This document shows, one piece after another, positions 22,917 to 33,000 of a DNA stretch of 64,000 nucleotides. A model generated the notes under the pieces. It was not told where the DNA came from and did no database searches. It worked only from the letters and a program-made list of their open reading frames with translations. The translations under genes were made by a program, and so were the position numbers. The first letter of the stretch is position 1; every line of letters begins with the position of its first letter. The stretch is from Dactylonectria macrodidyma (lineage: Eukaryota; Ascomycota; Sordariomycetes; Hypocreales; Nectriaceae). The stretch lies in contig JAGMUV010000019.1 of NCBI GenBank assembly GCA_020744425.1, positions 1,116,001 through 1,180,000 on the forward strand. Direction: 5' to 3'.

Positions 22917-24680
22917 TTACAGCATACCTCTTTTCAAGCGCTGGGTCTTCGTTTCGGGGATAAAATCTTTCAGGTCTGACTCGGGTAATTTATAAGGTCT
23001 AGCTCTCTTTCGAGCAGCAGAAAGCTGTTCAAAGGCATGCGCGACACGGAGCAATCGGGGGTCCCTATGCTTTCTGCCATAAAGGAACAGTGAGAAACTG
23101 TCGAATTTTAGTTCATCCGTTGAATGGTGCCGCCTAGTACCGCAGACAGACTCACCGTATTCCAGGGGCCACCAACACAAGACCACCACGTGTTTCGTTG
23201 TATTCCACTTTCGTTCCGTCCGGATAAATGCCCATTGGAACAGTAATGACAGGGTTTCCGCCAATAGAAGCAAATGTCTGCAAAGTCAAAGATCCAGCCG
23301 GAGCGATGAGAACGCCACAATCATGGCGATCCATGGTACCCTCAAAGCCACCAGAGGAGGAATAGTATTCCTCGTTTTGAAGCATCAAAGTGTAGTCGGG
23401 CGCGTCGGTCGACGTGCCGAGCGCACGCTGCATGACATCGACATTTCGGGCTGGAATATCTTCAGATGGGTCGTTTGTGATAGCGCGGACAAGAGCCTGA
23501 AGGGTTAAAATGCGACGGGGGGTTTTCGCTAGCGATAAAAGGTAGGCGTCCATACTCGCCTTGAAGTCGGTCTCAAGCACAATGTCCTTCATGCGCTGCG
23601 AAAGAGCTTCGTATTCCTGAACCCCAGCGAGTTGTAGGCCATCGATGATGACAGCGCCTGCTCCTTTCAGTAGAGCAAGTGCTTCGTGGAATGAATCTAA
23701 TTTGGCAGGGTCAATCTTCTTGCCCGGATGCAAAACAACGCCAATGCGAACGCCGACAAGATCGGTACCGTCACACGATGCTGCGTAATCCGGCTTCTCA
23801 CGATACCTAGAACTTTCGACCAGAACGCCAAGGATCTGGGCAACGTCTTTGACCGTGCGTCCAATAGTGCCTACCATGTCTTGTCGGTGCGAGACAGGGA
23901 TAATGCCATAAGTAGGCAAGGTGCCGTGGGTCGGTTTGAAGCCGACGACGCAACTCTTCTCGGCCGGGCTGACGATGCTGGACACTGTCTGAGGATTTCG
24001 TGTTAGATACTCTTGGGGAAAAGCCCGACGGCGACCGAATGACATACTTCAGTCCCAAGGCCAGCAAGTGTGAGACCGAGTCCGACGCTGGTGGCCGAGC
24101 CGGTGCTGCTACCGGAAGCTTTTCATATTCGGCTAAAAGATACCAGTGGCCTATCCGCCTCTAGCACTCCACCCTGTGCTAGCATTTGTGTGTCGAAATC
24201 CTGCAAACTCGGAGAGATTAGCCGTGCTGAGGATCACTGCACCGGCCTCGCGAAGTCTCTTGACTACTCCAGCTTCAACTGAGGGTCTGGTGCCCAGCAG
24301 AACGGTTGAGCCCGACGTGGCCTCAATCCTGTTGAGTGTGGCGATGTTGTCCTTCAAAAGGAAAGGCAGGCCGTGAAGCATGCTGCAGCAGACGCGGTCA
24401 GTTTTTCCACCGGCGATGCGTCATCTTTCAGACTTTGTTACCTTCTTGCTCCTTTCTCCTACCGCTCCTAATCCAAATCCCGAGCAGTGGCTTCGGCATC
24501 CGGATTGAGGTCAATGACAGCCTTGAAAATGCTGTTGACCTCGGCTATTCTGGCCTTGTAAGCCTGCACGAGCTGTACGGATGTGAAGTGTTTCTGGGAG
24601 AGCCCTCGTTGCAGGTCGTCGAGGGTGGCATCGATCAGCGAGGGCACATTATCTTGGAGGCTGTCAGAACTAGAATGCAT
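22917..24680 (-). pseudogene. Amidase-signature protein, inactivated by in-frame TAG codons
   Basis: The amidase family fold is recognisable through the whole locus. The N-terminal LIDATLDDLQRGLSQKHFTS segment is followed by LHGLPFLLKDNIA with the catalytic Lys. Then come GSTVLLGTRPS, AGAVILSTANLSEFAG, the Ser-rich SGSSTGSATSVGLGLTLAG, SIVSPAEKSCVVGFKPTHGT and FASIGGNPVITVPMG. The C-terminal exon is 23097-22917. In-frame TAG codons occur at 24470-24468, 24461-24459, 24153-24151 and 24135-24133, several where Gln (CAG) would be expected, plus a one-base shift at about 24122. A 49-nt intron could remove the last two stops but would delete conserved residues; the first two cannot be spliced away. 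The enzyme would hydrolyse an amide of unknown identity if intact. Confidence 0.75.
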
Positions 24681-26247
24681 TTTTGAGCTTGTTTGCGCGT
24701 ATTGCTGAAGAAATGCAGACATACCCTCCGTGTCCGATCGTCTCATCTTGACCCAGGTTGCAAGAAAAATCATGCGAAAGAAGAACGCCAAACGAATCTT
24801 ACCAAGTGTCGCATCGTGTGGTGGACAACTCGCTTAGACAGTTGGACTGAGTATGAAGCGCCGTAGTGGTCTCGCGTCACTGGGTCCTTCGTTTTGTCTG
24901 TCAACGGAAGCCCTAAGCAGCAACTTAGGAGGACGGAGCAATGGGCAGCAGAAGAGCCCAGGCAGACCCGATGTACAGGCAGCGGATCTAAAGATGGCAC
25001 AGAGCAGGAACACCGCAAGTTCAAAATGGCTTTTTGGCATGCATCAAGGTGGACAGTCCAATGTTGTGTTAACGAGAGCCTGTTAATTCACATAAACGCC
25101 GAAGCTGCCTGGTTTGGTGCCTTAGGCAAAGTCTGCTTACATTACATGAGAGGTTACACCACATGCAATGTCAAAGAATCTGCCTGCGTGCATCTAGACA
25201 TGTCTAACGTTGTGCCCAATGGGAGACAAGGCATTGCTACATTCTTACAAACGTCGAGAGGCATCTACCTATCATGGAGACGGCGTCACGTACCGGTGAC
25301 TTCTCCGTACCCTTCTTTCAACAATGCTCCACCAGCATTTGGGAGGTGTGGTGGTGACTAGGTTTAGGGACACCAAACACCCCTGCGCCACACCGCAAAC
25401 ACGAAATCGTTCAAGGTCCCGAGGTTCTTTGGACCATATGAAATATAAGGCCTGGCGTCCATTTGGCGTTAGTTGAATCCCTTCCAGTCAAAGGAAGATG
25501 GCAAACCGTCTGAAGAAGCCAAAGATCGGCTTACAGCTTGGAAACTGTCTATCTTGGACAAATTTTCCACTTAGCTCAGCATTGATGATTCGCTACGAGT
25601 GAGGATGTTGTGATGCCGTAAAAGTTGTAATCAGTAGCGGCGCAGCAATACAGCTTGCAGGCAGAAGAAGGTTTGTCAAAGGCCTTTTCCGTAACTTGAT
25701 CCGAAGCTACCAGATCTTGACTACGCGTAGGAAGGTTCAACAAACAACTCAAGATTCTACCATCAGGAGACAGAACCAAAGGCCTCTCAATCATCAGTCT
25801 CAACCGTGGAGCGGCTTCGCCAAGACTAGAATGGTACTTTCAGGTTGGGCTCGTGAGTCGACTCTTGATAATGCGACAAGGCTAGCGAGTCTCAAGAGAC
25901 AAATGCGAGAAGCCTGGTATGGACAAAGAGCGAGATTGTATATGTATCCTAGAAGGCTCTCAACTGAGTGGTCGGATGTAACTGAGTGGACGTGCCTTTT
26001 AGTTAATTCAACTGTGAATTTAAATTAAGGTGCTCAACTGCTAAACGATCAGACCAATAGCATCTCTGATCTTAACATACATCTCCTCACCCTTTTGGGG
26101 CTTTGGTCACTTTGTAGACGGGCTTGCCTGCTCTAGAGATATATCTCGTCAACAAAATAGTTAACAGCATTCTATCATATGAATTTACCTTCGGTAGGAT
26201 TAAGGAAGACAATGTAATCTAGATATTCACAGATAATAAACAAGAGC
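24681..26247. other. Gene-poor, AT-rich region
   Basis: A 155-codon plus-strand frame at 24894-25361 shows no domain or splice context and looks fortuitous. The rest is broken by stops. No gene could be supported. Confidence 0.5.
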
Positions 26248-26760
26248 TTAACTCTTACTGTTATAGCTTGCTATACGTTCCGGCCATACTGCGAAAGCTG
26301 CTTCAGCTTGTTTATGAAGCCCCTCTGCGGCTCGATGAACAGATCCATGCTGTCCTGCGCAACAGACGATCAGGGCGTCATCGTGAAAGTGTGGCTGGAC
26401 GTCCACGCCTAGGAGTGGACCCCCATATTGATCTACTGGCGAGCGTCTACGCGAACCTGACGCGGAAGGCGCAGGGTGGCTCGAAGGGTGTCGTTTTCGT
26501 ACTCGACCTGGACGCGCGGGAACGATTTCCCGCGAACATAGCTGCGGCACAGCAAAGGGACCGCCTGCGTGAGCAGAGAAAGGCGACCGCTGTAACACAG
26601 GCAGATCACGTTGCCGCCAACAAAGACGAAGTAAGCGAGAGCGGACGATATCCTGAAGGGACCGAACCTTTCGTGGCGTCCCACGACGTAGCAGTAATGA
26701 AAGTTCTTCCGCGAGAATGCGCCACGAAAGCCCAGGCGCGCACGGGAATGTGACTCAAGT
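26248..26760 (-). pseudogene. Ferric reductase / NADPH-oxidase-type relic
   Basis: A GC-rich island in AT-rich surroundings. On the minus strand it reads as an internal part of a ferric reductase: VGGNVICLCYSGRLSLLTQA, then PRVQVEYENDTLRATLRLP and RVDARQ. A stop (26435-26433) falls where the FAD-domain Tyr of the GQY-type motif is expected. After it INMGVHS, a stop (26411-26409), AWTSSHTFTMTP, a stop (26372-26370) and DSMDLFIEPQRGFINKL continue in the same frame. The HPFTV-like FAD motif survives as SHTFTM. No start, heme-binding helices or NADPH domain remain nearby, so this is a fragment, not a gene. Confidence 0.6.
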
Positions 26761-27159
26761 GTGGAAAATTTGGCGTGTAGCTAGCCATTTCAGGCATACG
26801 CACACTTGGTGATTGTATCGTATTTTCGGAACGATTATGTCATTGTGGGCGCTTCAGTATCCCTCTGTGGAATGTTTCAATTCAGCTTCCAATGTTCCTA
26901 CTACTTTAACTTATCCCTCAAGGAAGGTAGCCAGACTACGAGAGCACCTGACCAACGCCACAGACTTCTCGGGGCTCTTTGGCGCCTTCATTGGTGTAGG
27001 CGTTGACGGAAATGCTGGCGCATTAACTCAGCTCTTGTAAATGGGTAAGATTGACGAGACTTTGGGGAACTGAACTGTACCACAGGAATGTATGACGACC
27101 CTGATCACAATATGCCACATTCGTGAAAGATGGCAGGATCCTCGCGCAAGCCACCCAGG
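26761..27159. other. Intergenic, possible short coding remnant
   Basis: At 26870-27040 on the plus strand a protein-like end (NATDFSGLFGAFIGVGVDGN, then GALTQLL and a stop) is open, but no gene body leads into it. I could not assign it; it may be another relic. Confidence 0.3.
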
Positions 27160-27170
27160 TATAAATATAT
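27160..27170 (+). promoter_or_regulatory. TATA box of the 505-aa orphan gene
   Basis: TATAAATATAT lies 83-93 bp upstream of the ATG at 27253, at the usual distance for a fungal core promoter, and supports this gene as expressed and intact. Confidence 0.55.
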
Positions 27171-27252
27171 CATCAAATCGAGGTCATCTGATCAATGAAT
27201 CAAACTCGTAGGCTTCAAACGCACACGCAATCTTTAATCAAACAAACTCACC

Positions 27253-28770
27253 ATGAGCAATCCAAACCGCCAGCCAATCCCTCTCTATGTTCCCAAGGTC
27301 CTCAACAATGACGAACCCGTTTTTGTCATGTCTGCCACTCACCGGGGCGACATGTACCATTTGCGAGCGGCAATGCAATTGCAGTCTAGTAAATACTCGC
27401 TCGTTCTTTACAACTCCACTCCTGAAACGAAGGATCTCGAGACCTATCTGACTCTTTCGGTCTTGGCGAACAACAAGCATATCTTCATCGTCCCGTGGAC
27501 CTACGAAGAACTGAATGCCAAACAGTCACCCCAATGTTTCGACAACTGCTTCCTGGACGAACAGCCATACGATGGAAAGGATTCCGACGGGACAGTAATC
27601 ACCAGGCATAATTTGGTCAAGTTTGGCGAGACTGATGCAACGCTCTTCGTTTCCAAGGAAAAGAGTCTTCCCCCGGCGGTTCGCGACGGGATGGCTGTCA
27701 TTAGCAAAGCCTCCAAGAATAGTCTCGCACCCAAATTCAAAACCCTTTTGGAAGAGACCTGGGGAATTAATCCCGGACAATCTGCCATCGTCGTCATGTA
27801 TCGAGATACGGGAACGTCCAAGACAATGGGCGTCTACCCAGAGCTCGACTCTGGAACCCCTGAGGAGATCGATGCCATCGTGAGCGAGCTCCCCCAGAAA
27901 GGTAGCGACAGGCTCAAAGTCTTGTCATGTGGGTATCCAAGCCCAAAAAAGGGGACTGGCATTGGAGAATATTGGCTGGAGCTCAAAAAGTTACCAGAAG
28001 CTACCCACGAAAACCCGAGAGACCTCGAAGCTTACTTCCTCAAGTGGGCATACGACAACGGCTACTACAAGATGGCCTCGGGGTTCCGGAGCGGTGCTCT
28101 GGATCTGTTTACCTTTATGGGAATCCCCACGGTATCTCTTGGCTTGCGCAACATGGTTGGGGAAGACCGGCATGAACTGTTGGCGGCGGAAAGGTTCCAG
28201 CGGGTGAACATCCAATACGACCAACCGCGTCACAACACTACCGCATACATCAAGCACATCAGGGACACTCCCAAAAAGATCTTACGCCCTTTGCTTGGCT
28301 CCCCATTCTGGGGTGGTGAGAAGGAGTCCCAGCCACCAAATGATGCCCTGTCGACAAGGGCCAAGCCGACAAGCAAGGAGGACAAGAAAACGCAGCAGAC
28401 AAAGAATCCTCAGCCATTTGCTCCGTTTGACAATATTGTCGTTGAGATAGGGTACAGAGTTGCCTGCCACAAATATATCGAATGGCCCGAGTCAATTAAG
28501 AGCATGAAGGACTCGTTTCCAGACATCATCGACACTCACATTGCAAGATTCTGCTACCCAGATGAGGCGAGCAAGATGCAGTATCTTAAAAACAGCAAGT
28601 CCCTTGATATCGATGACATTAAGGCCATGGAGAACAAACTGAAGGATGCCGCCCACACCCTACAACAACCGCAGGGGGTGTTTGACGAGTACCGGACCGC
28701 ATCGGAAACTGACTGGACAAATGTTGATTTCCTAATGGGCTGCCAGGATGCCTTTGAGCTTGATAACTGA
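27253..28770 (+). CDS. Orphan cytosolic protein, possibly glycosyltransferase-like fold
   Basis: Intronless, 505 aa, no recognised domain. There is no signal peptide or membrane helix. The N-terminal half alternates strands and helices (EPVFVMSATHRGDMYHLRAA, KYSLVLYNSTPE, HIFIVPWTYEEL). A central SAIVVMYRDTGTS and the block ASGFRSGALDLFTFMGIPTV then SLGLRNMVGEDRHELL look like a nucleotide- or ligand-binding site. That block resembles the donor-site loops of GT-B enzymes, but this is weak inference. A Lys/Gln-rich linker near residues 355-395 precedes a helical C-terminus with acidic residues. It is an intact gene inside a stretch of pseudogenes and has its own TATA box. Confidence 0.8.
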   Translation: MSNPNRQPIPLYVPKVLNNDEPVFVMSATHRGDMYHLRAAMQLQSSKYSLVLYNSTPETKDLETYLTLSVLANNKHIFIVPWTYEELNAKQSPQCFDNCFLDEQPYDGKDSDGTVITRHNLVKFGETDATLFVSKEKSLPPAVRDGMAVISKASKNSLAPKFKTLLEETWGINPGQSAIVVMYRDTGTSKTMGVYPELDSGTPEEIDAIVSELPQKGSDRLKVLSCGYPSPKKGTGIGEYWLELKKLPEATHENPRDLEAYFLKWAYDNGYYKMASGFRSGALDLFTFMGIPTVSLGLRNMVGEDRHELLAAERFQRVNIQYDQPRHNTTAYIKHIRDTPKKILRPLLGSPFWGGEKESQPPNDALSTRAKPTSKEDKKTQQTKNPQPFAPFDNIVVEIGYRVACHKYIEWPESIKSMKDSFPDIIDTHIARFCYPDEASKMQYLKNSKSLDIDDIKAMENKLKDAAHTLQQPQGVFDEYRTASETDWTNVDFLMGCQDAFELDN

Positions 28771-28798
28771 TCATGAGGCTTCACTTTCACTCATCTTC

Positions 28799-28826
28799 CG
28801 CCTGTCTGCCTGTCTGCCTGTCTGTC
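28799..28826. repeat. Short CCTGTCTG tandem repeat
   Basis: About three units of an 8-base repeat (cctgtctg, last unit degenerate) in the 3' flank of the orphan gene. Confidence 0.6.
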
Positions 28827-29243
28827 TACATGTACTACTCGCGGACCCCATACCACTCCATCTCCATTATTTCTCTATTTCTCTCTTTATCTACATTGCG
28901 ATTCTCCTCTCAAAATTGATTCGAATTAGGTCAAGGATTCCATTCCTTAATACTGCATCGCATATAATAATTAGTAAGCGCTACAGCTTTTATAGAGGTA
29001 TCTTTATCTTCATTTTCCCCTCAGGATATCTTTTCCAAGTCAATGACCCCCTGTGGGAGTGGAACGACCCGGGGGGTGGGGGGTCCGATATTTAGGTGTA
29101 GTACCAATCAAGGACAACCCAAGGTAACGGCTGATACAGCAACACAAGCCTCTCCGCGCTTCCGTAGATGAATGGTAGGGCTCATGCTGGCAAAAGACAA
29201 GGCCGCAAAGGGATAACTTTAGTTACGAGTATTCAATCAACTG

Positions 29244-29510
29244 TTACGGAGGATGTGAAGGACCAGAGCAGGACATTCGGTGGCCTTTGGGCGAGGACAA
29301 TACTGAGGTCAGGACTGACCAGATCATGAGGAGTCTGTACGAAGATTGTAAGTTCATATCCTTGAGCCTTTTCGATTTGCTGAGTTGAATACTAACCTTG
29401 GTCAAGGTGTTGATGAGAACGATGGAGTAGGCGGAGCAATTCATTACCGTTGCTTGGCCGACTATTTCACGGGAGGCACTCGGTCTTAGGTTGCTTAGAC
29501 GGCGCTTCAC
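29244..29510 (-). pseudogene. Possible PTH11/rhodopsin-like membrane protein remnant
   Basis: The minus strand reads SREIVGQATVMNCSAYSIVL then INTLTKVSI. After an intron-like gap come SSYRLLMIWSVLTSVLS and, in a shifted frame, IVLAQRPPNVLLWSF. The mix of hydrophobic helices with a TKVSI-type junction recalls fungal PTH11-like integral membrane proteins. It is too short and too broken to be a gene. Identification is tentative. Confidence 0.25.
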
Positions 29511-29825
29511 GAAAAGGCGTGGCAGAATTCAGCGCCTTGAGATCTCACTTACAATGAACAGCCTGTATATGGGGTATTAAGAGCTCAATTATGTGGAAAG
29601 ACATTATATAATAGAGCCAGTTTTCATCACGCAATAAACTGATGAAGAATACTTTCTCTTGCCCTCTCTGTAAGCAGGCTTGCATGTGCTGGTAGTAAAT
29701 CACGCCAAGAAACTATCTAACAACAGACTTATCCAGACCGTTACAGTTAGCACCATCACAATTAAGCGTTCAGCTTCATTATAGCTTGCATTAAAGCTAT
29801 CTCACGCTATAGCTCATTGGCATAA

Positions 29826-30720
29826 CTACTTTAGTTCATTTTCTCCTGTCTGATAATTCTCATGCAAAGCCTTTTGTCGTGACGTTGGCAACTCCTGAGC
29901 AGCTACCTCGTTTGCTGTCATTTCCGCAACAGCTGGACTTGTAGTTGGGCTGGGCGGCAGTGGCACCGAGCCTTGTAACTCGTAGGTCGGGCCTCGAGAA
30001 ATACAGTCGGAGTGTAGTTGCGCGGTTTCGTATTTTGGCTCTTCTTGAGGTGGATCTTCTGGAGTGTTGGCGTTTTTCTTCGAACGATGACGCCAAAAAA
30101 AACAAGGCACCAAGGAGAATTAATATCACGAAAATACCATCAACCACTAGCCCGATTATCTTGGCTTTTGTGACTTTTATAGGAGTTGGTGGGTTTTGTG
30201 AGACGCCAATATTGGCTCCATCGGTATAAGTGAGTGGCACACAGATAATGCAAGGAGTTGTCGAGGTTGTTTCAGGCACAACCGCAACCCATGTTGTGCT
30301 CAAGTAGGTCACTGTTGTGACTGTGGGCGCTGACGTAACGGCTGTAGCATCGATGCCACTGCAATAGTCGATGAATTGCGCAAATTCTGGTTCAACATAG
30401 TCCTTGGTAGAGTCCTCGATGGTTGACTCGTTTTCTTCTATACATGAAGCACAAACTTCAAAGGTCTTCGCGAATACAGAGTCAGAGGCACAAAGCGCTG
30501 GGGTTTTCCCAACGCTTAATGCGATTTTATATGCAGTATCTTTTTTATTTTACCATGATACACCGGCAAAGGTACAGATATACTTACTGCAATCTTCATA
30601 GCATACTGCTGGAGCTACATCTCGAGGAAAAGAAGCGACTTGTTGGAAGATGGGGTTGCATCGGCGAGGGAGCCGCCGTCCCGGATTCGTAGAACTTGGC
30701 GAATTAAAGTCATCGTGTTA
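29826..30720 (-). CDS. Single-pass membrane protein with Cys-rich ectodomain, frameshifted at a poly-T run
   Basis: The ectodomain is read from about 30720 to 30588 (RRCNPIFQQVASFPRDVAPA, then VCYEDC) and, after an intron 30587-30540, continues NTAYKIALSVGKTPALCASD. A second cysteine cluster FEVCASCIEE and CSGIDATAVTS follow. This CYxDC / TPALC pattern is a widespread fungal surface-protein family. A Thr-rich stalk leads to one helix (AKIIGLVVDGIFVILILLG). Directly after it the frame is broken at a run of eight T (about 30098-30105). The Lys-rich cytoplasmic tail (WRHRSKKNANTPEDPP to the stop at 29826) is in the next frame. One T fewer would restore the fusion, so a sequencing error is possible. 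The signal-peptide exon is not located. Confidence 0.6.
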
Positions 30721-32030
30721 TCATCCGCAATTTATCTCCCGCGTCGGCGAAATATTGAATAAGAGGGAAAGAATATGTGAGTTCCCGGGGCAGGTTCGAC
30801 CCCGCAGCATTTATAATGATTTATCACTGATTAGACTCGCTACCTCTCATTAGCCTCCAAGATGTAGCTACCTTAGCAGATTGAAGGCCCATTGAGGCTG
30901 GCGAGAAAGTATGACTGCATGCTGCGAGGTGTCAAGGCATTGGGTACAGTGCATAGAGTTCATAGATTACGACCGAGGATTCCGAGGTTATCCGCACACA
31001 GGTGTGTGGCCTCTATGCCTGCGATCTAGTTAGCCCTCCTTTGTATGTGTATTCCGGCTATCCCGACCCCTAGTTGAGTGTCACACCCGATAAAAGGGGC
31101 TTGCCGTAGCATCCTAGTAGCAAGACAAGTCTTTCCTGTACAACACATGATTTGCGCGGACGAGTCTCGACACGAGGTTCCAGCTGAAACACCAAGTTGG
31201 TGTATTCCTACCGAGTTTGGGTGTCTCAATGCCATGAAACCTAGCTGATAAGTGAGCTAATTACTAACATAATTTTTCAGGCGCAAACAGTAGTCCATCT
31301 CCCCATTTATCTAATAGAGAAGGTGTACTCCATCCGTTACCATCACAGACATCGAACCGAATCTTGTTTGCCAACTTCACAGCCTACTGTGAGAGCGTCA
31401 GCCACAACATACCAAGATTCCAGGAATAGCATATCTAACTGCAGCTGAAAAAAAGCCACCTCGCATAGTAACGGTCCTATGAATCGGGAGGATCTGGTAC
31501 TGACTGCACCGCCTCGTAAATAAATCATACGATAGAACAACCAACAGGTTGAATTTTTGCAGCGTATTACGCATGACTGGTGAGCCAACCTGATCCACTG
31601 TGGGGCTAATACCGATTTTCACGACAAGGTAACGAGCCATGTTCATCCCATATTAATTAAATGGGTATAGCGACTTTGGAGTGTACATAGGAACGTTCAT
31701 ACAGTACGAATATTCATAGCGTAGTCAGTTACAAAAAGTGCAAGTAGTCATCTGATGGGGATACCTATGAGATACAGGGCAAGCCCTATGCATTGCCTTG
31801 CAAAACGTGTGTTGTTGTGAACAGTGAGAAATAAAATTAAAAGGTGATTAAACAGAGATGCAGTCACATTTCTCCTTCCCCCACAATTATCAGCTGTGCA
31901 CTCTCGAGCAGGGCTCTTTCTCAATTAATCAATTCGTGATTCTGTGTGAAATCATTGATTGGATTAACAAATGATTACAACTATCACGCATGGCCCCAGA
32001 GTAAGGAACAAATCAACCCAGAAGATCCCA
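30721..32030. other. AT-rich intergenic, no gene seen
   Basis: Upstream of the membrane protein and downstream of cutinase. Short frames only. A hairpin-like GGGGCAGGTTCGACCCC at about 30787 resembles a tRNA B box but lacks a tRNA fold. Confidence 0.45.
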
Positions 32031-32893
<863 letters not shown>

Positions 32894-32990
32894 TCACTAG
32901 TTTGGAGGTACGTGAAGATCCAGAAGTTTGGAATGTGCCGCTTCCTAGACATGAGGGAAAGATGAGCTTCCATGATGATCAGTCACTTTG

Positions 32991-33000
32991 TATTTATATA
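32991..33000 (-). promoter_or_regulatory. TATA box of cutinase
   Basis: Reverse strand TATATAAATA lies 143-152 bp upstream of the cutinase ATG (32848), at the distance seen for inducible fungal genes. Confidence 0.5.

Noticed and set aside
24894..25361. 155-codon plus-strand frame
   Set aside because: No domain, no signal peptide, sits in a decayed region and has no usable context.
26268..26753. 161-codon plus-strand frame
   Set aside because: It is the antisense shadow of the ferric-reductase relic, whose minus-strand sense is recognisable.
30780..30815. tRNA-like B box (GGTTCGACCCC) on the plus strand
   Set aside because: The T-stem does not pair properly and no acceptor stem, D-arm or anticodon arm can be drawn upstream; it is only a short hairpin.
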